Source: Lentzea sp. NBRC 102530 (lineage in GTDB: Bacteria; Actinomycetota; Actinomycetes; Mycobacteriales; Pseudonocardiaceae). Taken from it: a stretch of 64,000 nt of DNA. Both the position numbers and the translations under genes were made by a program. Of the stretch, positions 17,449-26,736 are shown piece by piece. The notes beneath the pieces were generated by a model that was not told the origin of the DNA, ran no database searches, and saw only the letters and a list, made by a program, of their open reading frames with translations. The DNA is taken from contig NZ_BSTF01000003.1 in assembly GCF_030269365.1 (NCBI RefSeq), forward strand, positions 434,001 through 498,000. Reading direction: 5' to 3'. How positions within the stretch are numbered: position 1 is the first letter of the stretch; each line of letters begins with the position of its first letter.

Positions 17449-18456
17449 GTGAGGGTGATCATCGCGCTGGCGTTGCTGCTGGTCTGCGGTGCCTCCGGCG
17501 TGCCGGTGCGGTCGGAGGTGATCCGCTGGCTGCCCGTGTGGCAGGCCGTGCCGACCCAGTCGAGCGCGGTACCGGACCAGAGCGTGCGCACCACCGTCGA
17601 CCTCGCGGCGGGCGGCACGTCCGTGCGCGTCCGGCTGTCGAACCTCATGGGCATCAAGCCCGTCCGCGTCCAAGAGGTCGTCGCCACGGCGGACGGCGAG
17701 ATGCGGCGGCTCACGTTCAACAGGTCCACGGCCGTGACCATTCGTGCGCGCGGTGAGGTCTACAGCGACGCCGTGCAGCTCAAGGTCACCGACACGCTCG
17801 ACATCCGCACGTACACACCGGCCGGAACGCCGTGCCAGGCCCGTGCGCACCGCACGATCACCTCGACCCGCGAGCAGATCTGCCTGATCTCCGCGGTCGA
17901 GGTCGCGGGCTTCACCGCACCGGGCGCGGTGGTGATGTTCGGCGACTCGATCACCGAAGGCTGGTACGAGAACACCTGGCCGTCCCTGGTCGAGACCGAC
18001 TACGCGGTGCTCAACGCCGGCATCAACGGCAACGGCGTGGTGCTGGGCAACGCGCCGATGGTCACCCGTGTCCACCGGGACGTCCTGTACAGCAAGGAGG
18101 TCCGCAAGGTCGTGCTGCTCGGCGGCATCAACGACATCCAGAACGGCGTCAGCGCCGAGAACGTCATCGCGGGCATCCGCACCCTCCAGGCGCGGTGCCG
18201 CACCGAGGGCGTGGAGTTCCGCGTCGGCACCATCACGCCGTGGCGCGGCTGGTTCGCCTGGACCGAGGAACGCGAGCAGCAGCGGCAGGAGGTGAACGCG
18301 TGGATCCGCGCCACCTTCCCCGACGCCATCGACTTCGACGCGGCCGTCCGCGACCGCGCCGACCCGCTCAGACTGCGTCCGGAGTTCGACTCCGGGGATC
18401 ACCTGCACCCGAACGGGACCGCATTCGGTGCAATGGCTCGCCTCGTGAGGGTCTGA
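17449..18456 (+). CDS. Secreted SGNH/GDSL hydrolase
   Basis: 335 residues with an N-terminal signal sequence (about 1-20). An N-terminal beta-rich domain (about 25-150) resembles the carbohydrate-binding half of two-domain SGNH esterases. The catalytic domain has block I GDSIT with Ser167, block II Gly (NAGINGNG, about 191), block III GGIND with Asn228, and block V DHLHPN with Asp317 and His320. It probably removes acyl or acetyl groups from a glycan or lipid outside the cell. It is 20 bp downstream of a GT87 gene, and its 3' end overlaps the next, convergent GT87 gene by 89 bp. Confidence 0.88.
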   Translation: MRVIIALALLLVCGASGVPVRSEVIRWLPVWQAVPTQSSAVPDQSVRTTVDLAAGGTSVRVRLSNLMGIKPVRVQEVVATADGEMRRLTFNRSTAVTIRARGEVYSDAVQLKVTDTLDIRTYTPAGTPCQARAHRTITSTREQICLISAVEVAGFTAPGAVVMFGDSITEGWYENTWPSLVETDYAVLNAGINGNGVVLGNAPMVTRVHRDVLYSKEVRKVVLLGGINDIQNGVSAENVIAGIRTLQARCRTEGVEFRVGTITPWRGWFAWTEEREQQRQEVNAWIRATFPDAIDFDAAVRDRADPLRLRPEFDSGDHLHPNGTAFGAMARLVRV

Positions 18457-19981
18457 CCAGCGGCCGGTCCGGCGCGTCGGCCAGCACGCCCGCCAACGGG
18501 TCGTCGCCCGCCATCCGCACCAGGTCGCGTTCCGGGTGGTAGATCTCCTTCAGGATCAGCACGCACAACGCGATGACGGCCGCGTCCCGCAGCAGCACGG
18601 CGCCGAGGAACCAGTCGATCGGCAGTCCCTTGTGGTCCGTGCCGAGGTAGAAGTACATGCGCGGCACCCACACCAGCGCGTCCACGGTCATCCACGCCAG
18701 CAACAGCTTCCAGCGCGGCAACGCGAGCACGGCCAGCGGCACCAGCCACAGCGAGTACTGCGGGCTCCACACCTTGTTCGTCAGCAGGAACGCCGCCACC
18801 ACGAGGAACCCGAGCTGGGCCAGCCGCGGCCGGGTGGGCGCCGACAGCGCCACGTACGCGATGCCGGCGCAGCAGACCAGGAACAGCACCATGCTGACCG
18901 TGTTGAGCACCGTCGGCGGCTGCCCCTGCGTGAGGCCGGGGTCGAAGCCCTGCCAGCCCGTCCACTGCACGAGGACGTTGTAGAGCGTGTCCGGGTCCGC
19001 GTTGCGTTCGGTGTTGAGCCTGAAGAACTCCCGCCAGCCCGTGTGCGACGCCGGGTTCAACGCCAGCGGTGCGTTCACCAACGCCCACGCGCCTATGGCC
19101 GCCGCAGTGGTGGTGAGACCGACCTTGAGTCTGTTGGACCGCCAGCACAACAACAGCAACGGCCCGAGCAGGAACAACGGATAGAGCTTCGCCGCGCCAC
19201 CGAGCCCCAGCAACACACCGGCGAGCACGGGTTTCTTCCGCGCCCACGCCAGCATGCCTGCCGTGGCGAACGCCGTCGCGATCGTGTCGAAGTTCGTGAA
19301 CGCGTGCACGATGACCAGCGGTGACACCGCCACGATCGCCGCGTCCCAGGTCCGTCGCCGCGCGATGCGGGCCACCGAGAACACCGTCACCAGCCACGCC
19401 ACCGCGAGCCAGAACGCCGTGACGTTGAAGAACACGATGACCGTCATCGGCAGACCGGGCACCAACGCCACGAGGCCCTGCGCAACGCGCGCGTTGAGCC
19501 ACATGAACAAGCCCGTGACGACCGGATACTCCATGTACCGGACGTGCTCGGTCGGCTTGCCCTCGTCGTCCTTCCACGACGTGATGTACGGGAAGGAGCC
19601 CTGCTGGTCGAGCCGTTCCGCCGTGTAGAGCGGCACGGTGTCGGAGTAGCAGAGCGCGACGAACTGACGGCTCCCCCGCCAGTCGAGCTGCACGACGCCC
19701 TTGTCGTCGACGTACTGCTGGATGCACGGCGACTTCTGCACCCATCCCAGCAGCAACGTGACCACGGCGAGCATCAGGACGACCCGCACGGCCGTCCAGA
19801 AGTAGTTCCTGCCGACCAGCGCGTGCTCGCCCAGCGGACCGCCGAACGGTCTGCTCAGGCCGCGCGCCAGTGACTCGGTCCACGTCGGTGCGACGCGCTC
19901 CTCGGGCGTGAGCGAGTCGGTGTCCTCGGCGAGGTCCTTCTCGGAGGACTCGGCGGGAAGCTCGGCAGGGCTGCTGGGCAC
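18368..19981 (-). CDS. GT87-family membrane glycosyltransferase
   Basis: A 537-residue polytopic protein with a charged cytoplasmic N-terminus (about 1-65), about ten to twelve helices, and a first extracytoplasmic loop carrying Cys and DWRGSRQF. It contains the SPQYSLWLVPL motif and a conserved Trp/Tyr-rich loop (WFLGA). The position next to the class A PBP and the rpsF operon matches the GT87 protein Rv0051 of M. tuberculosis. A role in lipoglycan or wall-polymer glycosylation is inferred. GTG 19981 is the start, without an obvious ribosome-binding site. The C-terminal 30 residues are encoded opposite the SGNH gene's end. Confidence 0.82.
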   Translation of the reverse strand: MPSSPAELPAESSEKDLAEDTDSLTPEERVAPTWTESLARGLSRPFGGPLGEHALVGRNYFWTAVRVVLMLAVVTLLLGWVQKSPCIQQYVDDKGVVQLDWRGSRQFVALCYSDTVPLYTAERLDQQGSFPYITSWKDDEGKPTEHVRYMEYPVVTGLFMWLNARVAQGLVALVPGLPMTVIVFFNVTAFWLAVAWLVTVFSVARIARRRTWDAAIVAVSPLVIVHAFTNFDTIATAFATAGMLAWARKKPVLAGVLLGLGGAAKLYPLFLLGPLLLLCWRSNRLKVGLTTTAAAIGAWALVNAPLALNPASHTGWREFFRLNTERNADPDTLYNVLVQWTGWQGFDPGLTQGQPPTVLNTVSMVLFLVCCAGIAYVALSAPTRPRLAQLGFLVVAAFLLTNKVWSPQYSLWLVPLAVLALPRWKLLLAWMTVDALVWVPRMYFYLGTDHKGLPIDWFLGAVLLRDAAVIALCVLILKEIYHPERDLVRMAGDDPLAGVLADAPDRPLVRPSRGEPLHRMRSRSGAGDPRSRTPDAV

Positions 19982-20044
19982 GGGGCGGATGTTACGGCCA
20001 AGACCGTTTCGCCGTGGTCAACATCCCAGGTAACGGCACAAAGC

Positions 20045-20079
20045 GAAGGGGCCCGGTGCGCTGTGCACCGGGCCCCTTC
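20045..20079. terminator. Terminator after the PBP gene
   Basis: GAAGGGGCCCGGTGC (20045-20059) pairs perfectly with GCACCGGGCCCCTTC (20065-20079) around a 5-nt loop, 6 bp beyond the PBP stop codon. Confidence 0.8.
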
Positions 20080-20084
20080 ACTGG

Positions 20085-22898
20085 TCAGCCTCCTGGATTA
20101 CCACCCCTGGGCCTCGTCTGCGACGGGTCCGGGGGCTCGTTCGACGGGTCCTCACAGGTGATGCCGGGGATGCAGGGCTTCGACGGCTGCGTCTGCGGCG
20201 GCTTCGTCTCCGACGTCTGCGGAGGCGGGCTCGGGTTCGACGGCTGGTTGTTGCTCGACGGCGGTGCCGGCGGGTCCGACTTCTTCGGCGGGTTGAAGTT
20301 GCCCAGCGGGACCGGCGTCGGGAACGCTTCCTTCTGCGCGTTCGCGAGGGCCGCGTCCATGAACTTCTTCCACATCAGGCCGGGCAGACCGGAACCGAAG
20401 ACGGCCTTGCCGCTCTTGTCCCTGATGGCCACGTTGCCCTGGTCCTTGCCGACCCACACGGAGGCGGACAGCTGCGGCGTGTAACCGACCATCCAGGCCT
20501 TCGAGTTCTGGTCGAGGCTGCCGGGGAGCTCGTGCGTACCGGTCTTGCCCGCGCACGGACGGCCACCGGCACAGGCGATCGCGCCGGACGGGATCGCCTT
20601 CAACGTCTCGGTGACGTTGTCCGCGATGTCGCGGCTCTTCGTCTCGACCGGGTCGAACGCCGGCACGGCCTGGTCGACGTGCTGGTAGAGCACGTCACCG
20701 GTCGGGCCGACGACCTTCGCGACGAAGAACGGCTGGCGGTACATGCCGCGCGCCGCGAACGTCGCGTACGCCGAGGCCATGTCGAACGGACGGACCTGCG
20801 CGCTGTCCGCGCCGATGGCGATACCGGCGGTGGGCGGGTTGCCGCCCTCACCGACCAGGGTCTGCTTCTCCTGGCCACCGACCCGCACGACCTTCGGGAT
20901 GCCCGCCGCGTGCGCCGCGTCGGCCACGGCCTTGGTGCCCGTGCCCTCCGGACCCGCCACCATGTCGTAGAACACGGTGTTGAGGGACTCCTTCATGGCC
21001 TGCTTGATCGGGCACTGCTTGCCGCACGTGGTGTTGCCCGCGTTGCGGACCTCGACGCCGGCGATCTTGCGCGGGGTGGCGTCGTAGGTGTCGCCGATGC
21101 CCTTGCCCGCCTTGAGCGCGGCCACCAGGTCGAACGGCTTGAACGACGAGCCGGCCTCCTGGATCGTGCCCTTGGCGTAGTCGATGCCCTTCAGGCCGTC
21201 CTTGCCCGGGTAGTAGGCCCTGACCGCGCCCGACTGCGGCTCGATCGCGCTGAGCGACGTCCGCAGTTCCGGGTCCTGGCCCTCCATCACGGCGGTCACG
21301 GCGTCGAGGGCGGCCTGCTGCATGCCCTTGTCGATCGTCGTGGTGATCGTGACGCCGACCTTCTGCGCACGCTCCATGCTGAGGTTGCCGATCCCGCTGT
21401 CGATCTCGTTCTGGACCTGCTGGCTCACGCGGGCGAGCGGGCCGTCGAGACCGGCGGGCTGCGTCTGCTCGAACGGCAGCGGCTGCGGGTACTGGCGGGC
21501 GTCGTAGTCGGCCTGGCTGATCCACTTCTTCTGAAGCATCTGGAGCATCACGAACTCCCAGCGCTTCTTCGAGTACTCGACGTCCTCCGACCAGGAAGGC
21601 GTCTGGATCATGCCGGCGATGAGCGCGGCCTCGGACGGGGTGAGCTCCGCCATCGGCTTGTTGTAGTAGACCTGCGAGGCGGCCTTGAAGCCGTTCGCGC
21701 CACGACCGAAGTACACCGTGTTGAGGTACGCGGTGAGGATCGTGTTGTGGTCCGACTCGTTGCTCATCTTGTAGGCCTTGACGAGCTCGGTGAACTTACG
21801 GGTCAGCGTCGCTTCCTCGTTGCCCGTGGCCTTCTTGATGTACTGCTGCGTCAGACCGGAACCACCCGAGCTGCCGCCCGTCGCCTGGATCCAGACGGCG
21901 CGCACGATCGCCTTGGCGTCGAAGCCGGGGTTGTCGTAGAAGTTCGCGTCCTCCGCGGCCATGACCGCGTTCTTCACGTTGTCCGGGATCTCCTCGTAGG
22001 TGAGGAGCGTGCGGTTCTGGCCCGGCGAGGTGATCTTGCCCATCTCGGAGCCGTCCGAGTAGAGCAGCGTGATCGTCTTGTCCTGGGCGTCCGCGATCTC
22101 GTTCGGGCGCGGCCAGTCGACCAGCGGGTACGCGACCGCGATGGCGATCACCGGACCCAGGATCATCATGCCGATGGCGACGAACGCGCCGATGCGGACG
22201 CGCTTCCAGATCTTCTTCTTGCGCAGCCGACGCTCCTCCTCTTCGGTGAGCTCCGGCTCGTCGTCGTAGTACTCGTCGTCATCGTCGTCCACGCCGGCCA
22301 TGAGGAACTCGTCGTCAGGCTCGCGGTGGGTGATGAGCTCGGGCTCGCGTTGCGTCGGCCGGTTGACCGGCGGCATCTGCGTGGTGCGCTCTTCGCCGGG
22401 GTTGCGCGGGGGCATGCCGGGACGGCCGGGGCCACCCTGCGGGCCGGGACCACCCGGACCGGGGCCACCGGGACCGCTGGGACCACCGGGGCGGCGGGCG
22501 CCGGGAGGCGGGGCGATGGGCATGCCACCGGGAGGCGTCGGCGGACGGTTGCCGCCGGGGCCACCGGGCCCGCCCTGCGGACCGGGGCCACCCATGCCGG
22601 GACCGCCCTGCGGGCCGGGACCGCCCGGACCGTTCATCGGCCGGCCGGGACCGCCCTGCGGCCCACCCTGCGGCCCACCCTGCGGACCGCCTGGTCCGTT
22701 CGGGCGGCGCGGAGGCTGTTGCTGTGGGAAACCACCGGGCGGCGTGCCACCCTGGGGAGGGCGCGCGAAACCGCCGGGCGGGGTGCCCGGTCGCGGCTGA
22801 TTCGGGACATCGCGCCTCGTGCCGCCGCCGTCCGGGTCGTCCCCGGTCGGCCACTGCGGCTCGCCTCCGCGCTGCCGGTCATCATGCTGGTCGTTCAC
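20085..22898 (-). CDS. ponA: Class A penicillin-binding protein (PonA1-like)
   Basis: A 937-residue bifunctional peptidoglycan synthase. The cytoplasmic tail (about 1-195) is extremely Pro/Gly/Gln-rich with (P)QGG repeats, then acidic. A membrane helix lies at about 236-260. The GT51 transglycosylase domain has the catalytic Glu in AAEDANF (about 316) and the FGRGANGFKAASQVYYNKP motif. The transpeptidase domain has SSFK (Ser584), SLN (638-640) and KTGT (785-788). A Pro/Ser/Thr-rich extracellular tail with a Cys pair ends the protein. Neighbours (GT87, DUF5318, PadR, ino1) match the M. tuberculosis ponA1 locus. It builds wall at sites of growth, and the long tail may recruit cytoskeletal partners (inference). 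Confidence 0.95.
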   Translation of the reverse strand: MNDQHDDRQRGGEPQWPTGDDPDGGGTRRDVPNQPRPGTPPGGFARPPQGGTPPGGFPQQQPPRRPNGPGGPQGGPQGGPQGGPGRPMNGPGGPGPQGGPGMGGPGPQGGPGGPGGNRPPTPPGGMPIAPPPGARRPGGPSGPGGPGPGGPGPQGGPGRPGMPPRNPGEERTTQMPPVNRPTQREPELITHREPDDEFLMAGVDDDDDEYYDDEPELTEEEERRLRKKKIWKRVRIGAFVAIGMMILGPVIAIAVAYPLVDWPRPNEIADAQDKTITLLYSDGSEMGKITSPGQNRTLLTYEEIPDNVKNAVMAAEDANFYDNPGFDAKAIVRAVWIQATGGSSGGSGLTQQYIKKATGNEEATLTRKFTELVKAYKMSNESDHNTILTAYLNTVYFGRGANGFKAASQVYYNKPMAELTPSEAALIAGMIQTPSWSEDVEYSKKRWEFVMLQMLQKKWISQADYDARQYPQPLPFEQTQPAGLDGPLARVSQQVQNEIDSGIGNLSMERAQKVGVTITTTIDKGMQQAALDAVTAVMEGQDPELRTSLSAIEPQSGAVRAYYPGKDGLKGIDYAKGTIQEAGSSFKPFDLVAALKAGKGIGDTYDATPRKIAGVEVRNAGNTTCGKQCPIKQAMKESLNTVFYDMVAGPEGTGTKAVADAAHAAGIPKVVRVGGQEKQTLVGEGGNPPTAGIAIGADSAQVRPFDMASAYATFAARGMYRQPFFVAKVVGPTGDVLYQHVDQAVPAFDPVETKSRDIADNVTETLKAIPSGAIACAGGRPCAGKTGTHELPGSLDQNSKAWMVGYTPQLSASVWVGKDQGNVAIRDKSGKAVFGSGLPGLMWKKFMDAALANAQKEAFPTPVPLGNFNPPKKSDPPAPPSSNNQPSNPSPPPQTSETKPPQTQPSKPCIPGITCEDPSNEPPDPSQTRPRGGNPGG

Positions 22899-22978
22899 GT
22901 GAAAAGGCCTCCCAGACCGGCGTGCATCAGCACACGGTTCGGTGGTCGTACTTCGTTCGGAGCAGTGTCACCTGAGCG

Positions 22979-23377
22979 TCATTCCGCCGCAGTCCTCCTG
23001 CGTGGCTTTTCCAGCCCACGCTTCCCCAGGACGTATGACTGCACCAGGTGGTTCCAACTGCACGTGCGGCAAACCTCAACGAGGTACACGGAGAACTCGT
23101 CGAAGAGGTTCGCCATCTTCACCAGTTCTTCAGGTGTCCGCGCCGACCCGGACGCGTGCTTGAGCTCGTCACCGTAGACCCACGACACGTGCGTCAGCGG
23201 TTCCTTGCGGCACACCGGGCAGGGCACGTCGGTCGCCGTACCGTGGAACTTCGCAGCTCGCAGCAGGTACGGGTTCGCGTCGCAGACCTCCATGGTGCCC
23301 GTGCGACCGGCATGGACCTCCGCCAGCAGCGCACGTCGCTGCAGCGAGTAGTCCACCACCTGCCGTTGGGTCAACAC
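22979..23377 (-). CDS. DUF5318 family zinc-ribbon-like protein
   Basis: 132 residues matching the DUF5318 family conserved next to ponA in actinobacteria (Rv0049 in M. tuberculosis). Two Cys pairs are visible, CPVC (about 53-56) and CRTC (about 103-106), likely forming a zinc ribbon, with HVSWVYGDELK between them. The function is not established. It is the first gene of a likely DUF5318-PBP operon, 80 bp before the PBP start, and divergent from the PadR regulator. Confidence 0.8.
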   Translation of the reverse strand: MLTQRQVVDYSLQRRALLAEVHAGRTGTMEVCDANPYLLRAAKFHGTATDVPCPVCRKEPLTHVSWVYGDELKHASGSARTPEELVKMANLFDEFSVYLVEVCRTCSWNHLVQSYVLGKRGLEKPRRRTAAE

Positions 23378-23487
23378 GTGACAAGAGTACGTGCCGGGCG
23401 CTTTTCGATGATGGGCCGTTCAGGGCAGCGGTCGGCGACGCGGTATCACGGTGTGCCACATCCCACAGTTCTGAGGAGCACACGATG

Positions 23488-23504
23488 TATCGCGCCGATA
23501 TAAT
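23488..23504. promoter_or_regulatory. padR promoter with overlapping palindromic operator
   Basis: TATCGCGCCGATA (23488-23500) is a TATCG/CGATA palindrome overlapping a perfect -10 hexamer TATAAT (23499-23504). A third half-site (TATCGG) lies at 23514-23519 before the ribosome-binding site. A regulator bound here would block RNA polymerase, consistent with PadR autorepression. Confidence 0.65.
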
Positions 23505-23541
23505 CACCTCACCTATCGGTGCAGGTGCGGGGAGGTGACTC

Positions 23542-24081
23542 GTGTTCGAGTTCGCGCTGCTCGGCCTGCTGCACGAGGCGCCCATGCACGGCTACGAGCT
23601 GCGCAAGCGCTTGCATGACCTGCTCGGAGCGTTTCGCGCGTTCTCCTACGGATCGCTGTACCCAACACTGCGGCGACTCCAACGGGCGGGCCTGATCGTG
23701 GAGGAGGGGCCGGAGGAATCGGCTCTTTCTTGGGGACGTCGGGCTCGCAAGGTCTACAAGCTGACCCCGGACGGCAAGGAGCGGTTCGCCGACCTCCTGG
23801 CCAACGCGGGGCCGCAGACCTGGGACGACGACTCGTTCGGGGTCCACCTGGCGTTCTTCTCACGCACGCCGGCCGACGTCAGGATGCGCATCCTGGAAGG
23901 CCGCCGGCGGTGTGTCGAAGAACGCAGGGAGGGCCTGCGCGAGCGACTGACGCGAACCGGTGAGCAGATCGATCGCTACACCCGTGAGCTGCACAGCCAA
24001 GGCCTGGAAAGCACGGAGCGCGAGGTGCGGTGGCTCAACGAGCTCATCGCGCACGAGAAGTCCGAGCAGGACGAGCAGTAA
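23542..24081 (+). CDS. PadR family transcriptional regulator
   Basis: 179 residues with a GTG start behind GGGGAGG. The N-terminal winged helix (about 1-80) begins [21 protein letters not shown] and includes [18 protein letters not shown], the family recognition region. The C-terminal half (about 90-175) is an Arg/Glu-rich coiled coil for dimerisation (Vir_act_alpha_C-like). The equivalent gene in mycobacteria (Rv0047c) lies beside ino1. Here it is 29 bp upstream of ino1, so the two are probably co-transcribed from the operator-overlapped TATAAT promoter. Its signal is unknown. Confidence 0.88.
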   Translation: MFEFALLGLLHEAPMHGYELRKRLHDLLGAFRAFSYGSLYPTLRRLQRAGLIVEEGPEESALSWGRRARKVYKLTPDGKERFADLLANAGPQTWDDDSFGVHLAFFSRTPADVRMRILEGRRRCVEERREGLRERLTRTGEQIDRYTRELHSQGLESTEREVRWLNELIAHEKSEQDEQ

Positions 24082-24110
24082 CTCACATGTTGATCAAGGA
24101 GGACTCGGCA

Positions 24111-25196
24111 ATGGGCGAAAACCGCCGCACCGTTCGAGTGGCCATCGTCGGGGTTGGCAACTGCGCGGCGTCGCTGGTGCAGGGCGTCCACTACTACCGT
24201 GACGCCGACCCGAGCACCCGCGTGCCCGGTCTGATGCACGTGCAGTTCGGTGACTACCACGTGCGCGACGTCGAGTTCGTCGCAGCGTTCGACGTGGACG
24301 CGAAGAAGGTGGGTGTCGACCTCTCCGAGGCCATCGGCGCCAGCGAGAACAACACCATCAAGATCGCGGACGTGCCGCCGCTCGGCGTCGTCGTGCAGCG
24401 CGGGCACACCTACGACGGCCTCGGTCGCTTCTACCGGGAGACGATCGAGGAGTCCGACGCGGCACCGGTCGACGTGGTCGCCGCTCTGCGCGAGGCCGAG
24501 GTCGACGTGCTGGTCTCGTACCTGCCCGTGGGTTCCGAGGACGCGGACCGCTTCTACGCCCAGTGCGCCATCGACGCCGGTGTCGGCTTCGTCAACGCCC
24601 TGCCGGTCTTCATCGCGTCGGACCCGGAGTGGGCGGAGAAGTTCCGCGCCGCCGGCGTCCCGATCGTCGGTGACGACATCAAGTCCCAGGTCGGCGCCAC
24701 CATCACGCACCGCGTGCTGGCGAAGCTGTTCGAGGACCGCGGCGTCCAGCTCGACCGCACCATGCAGCTGAACGTCGGCGGCAACATGGACTTCCTGAAC
24801 ATGAAGGAACTGGAGCGCCTGGAGTCCAAGAAGGTCTCCAAGACCCAGGCCGTCACGTCCCAGGTGGACCGCGAGATGGGCAAGCGCAACGTCCACATCG
24901 GCCCGTCCGACTACGTGGCGTGGCTCGACGACCGCAAGTGGGCCTACGTGCGCCTCGAGGGCCGCGCGTTCGGTGACGTCCCGCTGAACCTCGAGTACAA
25001 GCTGGAGGTCTGGGACTCCCCGAACTCCGCGGGCATCATCATCGACGCGGTCCGCGCGGCGAAGATCGCCCTGGACCGCGGCATCGGCGGCCCGATCCTC
25101 TCGGCCTCCTCGTACTTCATGAAGTCCCCGCCCGTGCAGTACTCGGACTCCGAGGCGCACGAGGCCGTGGAGAAGTTCATCCGCGGCGAGGCGTAG
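24111..25196 (+). CDS. ino1: Inositol-3-phosphate synthase
   Basis: 361 residues, the actinobacterial short form. It converts glucose 6-phosphate to 1L-myo-inositol 3-phosphate using NAD, feeding phosphatidylinositol, mannosylated phosphoinositides and mycothiol. The NAD-binding motif GVGNCA is at about 13, with [11 protein letters not shown], the [11 protein letters not shown] active-site region, [11 protein letters not shown] and the Lys-containing SKTQAV following in family order. The ATG at 24111 has GGAGG at 8 nt. It lies downstream of padR and upstream of a strong terminator. Confidence 0.96.
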   Translation: MGENRRTVRVAIVGVGNCAASLVQGVHYYRDADPSTRVPGLMHVQFGDYHVRDVEFVAAFDVDAKKVGVDLSEAIGASENNTIKIADVPPLGVVVQRGHTYDGLGRFYRETIEESDAAPVDVVAALREAEVDVLVSYLPVGSEDADRFYAQCAIDAGVGFVNALPVFIASDPEWAEKFRAAGVPIVGDDIKSQVGATITHRVLAKLFEDRGVQLDRTMQLNVGGNMDFLNMKELERLESKKVSKTQAVTSQVDREMGKRNVHIGPSDYVAWLDDRKWAYVRLEGRAFGDVPLNLEYKLEVWDSPNSAGIIIDAVRAAKIALDRGIGGPILSASSYFMKSPPVQYSDSEAHEAVEKFIRGEA

Positions 25197-25205
25197 TTGT
25201 TGTTG

Positions 25206-25237
25206 GGGCCGCCTCTCTCGTTCGGGGCGGCCCCTTC
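25206..25237 (+). terminator. Terminator after ino1
   Basis: GGGGCCGCC (25206-25214) pairs with GGCGGCCCC (25227-25235), followed by TTCTTC. It lies between convergent ino1 and the SDR gene and can serve both. Confidence 0.75.
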
Positions 25238-25239
25238 TT

Positions 25240-25974
25240 CTACCGCTTGGACAGGCGCAGCTTCTGCCAGCTGCCGTCCGCGGTCCACCCGCCGTCGACC
25301 GGCAACGCGACCCCGTTGACGTACCTGGCGTTGTCGCCGGCCAGGAACCGCACGGCCTGCGCGATGTCGTCCGGCGCCGCGAACCGCCCCATCGGCACGT
25401 GGTCGGTGATGTCGTCGTCCACGTAGTACCCGCCGGCCTGCGACTCGACGTCCATCTCGGTCTTGACCCACCCGGGACACACGGCGTTGACCCGCACTCC
25501 CCTCCCGCCCCACTCGACGGCCAGGGTGCGCGTGAGGCCGATCAGCCCGTGCTTGGTCGTGTTGTAGGCGGCCCGATCCGCGACGCCCTGCAGCCCGGCC
25601 ACCGACGCGATGTTGACGACGCTGCCGCTGCCCTGTCGCAGCATGATCCTGCCCAGCGCCTGCGTGAGCAGGAACGGCCCGGTCAGGTTGACCGCCATGA
25701 TCCGTTCCCACTGCTCCAGGCTCGTGTCCTCGAACGGCACGATGCCCGCGATCCCGGCGTTGTTGACCAGCACGTCCACCCTCTGATGGGTGCTCATGAC
25801 GTGCTCGGTGAGCCTCTCGACGTCCGCGGCGCTCGCGACGTTGCCGACGACCCCGTCCTGGCTCTCCTGCAGGTCGAAGCCGACGACGGCGAACCCGTCC
25901 TCCCGCAGCACCTCGGCGATCCGCAGCCCCATGCCCTGCGCGGTACCGGTGACCACAGCAACTCGTTGCGTCAT
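25240..25974 (-). CDS. SDR family oxidoreductase
   Basis: 244 residues, classical short-chain dehydrogenase of the FabG/glucose-dehydrogenase type: TGTAQGMG (about 9), NNAGIAG (about 80), NIASVAG with catalytic Ser (about 131), YNTTK (about 145), PGWVKTEM and the C-terminal NGVALPVDGGWTA. Asp at the end of the second strand (GFDLQ) favours NAD. The frame is open far upstream, but homology begins at the ATG at 25974. The substrate cannot be assigned. Confidence 0.88.
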   Translation of the reverse strand: MTQRVAVVTGTAQGMGLRIAEVLREDGFAVVGFDLQESQDGVVGNVASAADVERLTEHVMSTHQRVDVLVNNAGIAGIVPFEDTSLEQWERIMAVNLTGPFLLTQALGRIMLRQGSGSVVNIASVAGLQGVADRAAYNTTKHGLIGLTRTLAVEWGGRGVRVNAVCPGWVKTEMDVESQAGGYYVDDDITDHVPMGRFAAPDDIAQAVRFLAGDNARYVNGVALPVDGGWTADGSWQKLRLSKR

Positions 25975-26154
25975 ACCGGCCACGCTAAGGACGTGTGGCC
26001 GTCCGGCGACAGACACCTGCGTGTGTTCCCAGTCTGAGCGCCAGCGGGTCTGACGCTCACGTGAGCGGAAGCCGGAATCTCCACGAGCCGACCGAGGCGG
26101 GTGAACTTCGCGCGGGACTCGCTCGCGGGCGCCGATCACCGCTAGCTTCAGGCC

Positions 26155-26736
26155 GTGCGCACGCTGCTCGTCGCCCTCCCCGGCCTGGTCCTGGCGGGAA
26201 TCGGCCTGACCCACCCCCACCACCTGGACGCGTCGACCGCCCAGTGGTGGCAGAACATGCACGTCATCCTGGCGGTGATCTTCCCGCTTCTCGGTGCCGC
26301 GCAATGGGTCCTGCTCGACGACAGCCCGAAATACGTCCGCTACCCGGCCAGGGTCGCGGCCTTCGGTTACGTCGTCTTCTACGGCGCCCTGGACGCGTTG
26401 GCCGGCATCGGCGGTGGCGCGCTGGTCCTGCAGAACGGCGGCCGCGCACCGGGTGACGCGGCCGTCTTCCGGATCGGCAACCAGCTCGGAACCGTTGGCG
26501 CGTGGTGCTTCTTCGCCGCCAGCCTCGCGATCGCGGTGTGCGCGCTGCTCCAGAGCCGCCTCAAGGCCGTCCCCGGTGCGCTCTTGCTGATGGCGGGCAG
26601 CTACCTGTTCCTCAGCAGCCACATCTACTGGCCGAAGGGCGTCCTCGCCTGCGCCTGCATCGCCCTCGGCATGGCCGCGACCAGCTACGCGAGCGCGTCC
26701 GGCAACTCGGCGATCGACCCGAGCACCCGCACCTGA
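26155..26736 (+). CDS. Integral membrane protein of unknown function
   Basis: 193 residues with about five hydrophobic segments (2-19, 34-52, 67-88, 120-138, 146-178) and a His/Trp-containing first loop (THPHHLD, QWWQNMH). The GTG start has a TAGCTT -10-like hexamer 7 nt before it and no ribosome-binding site, suggesting a leaderless message. No family is recognised. The 3' end overlaps the convergent HAD gene by 52 bp. Confidence 0.65.
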   Translation: MRTLLVALPGLVLAGIGLTHPHHLDASTAQWWQNMHVILAVIFPLLGAAQWVLLDDSPKYVRYPARVAAFGYVVFYGALDALAGIGGGALVLQNGGRAPGDAAVFRIGNQLGTVGAWCFFAASLAIAVCALLQSRLKAVPGALLLMAGSYLFLSSHIYWPKGVLACACIALGMAATSYASASGNSAIDPSTRT

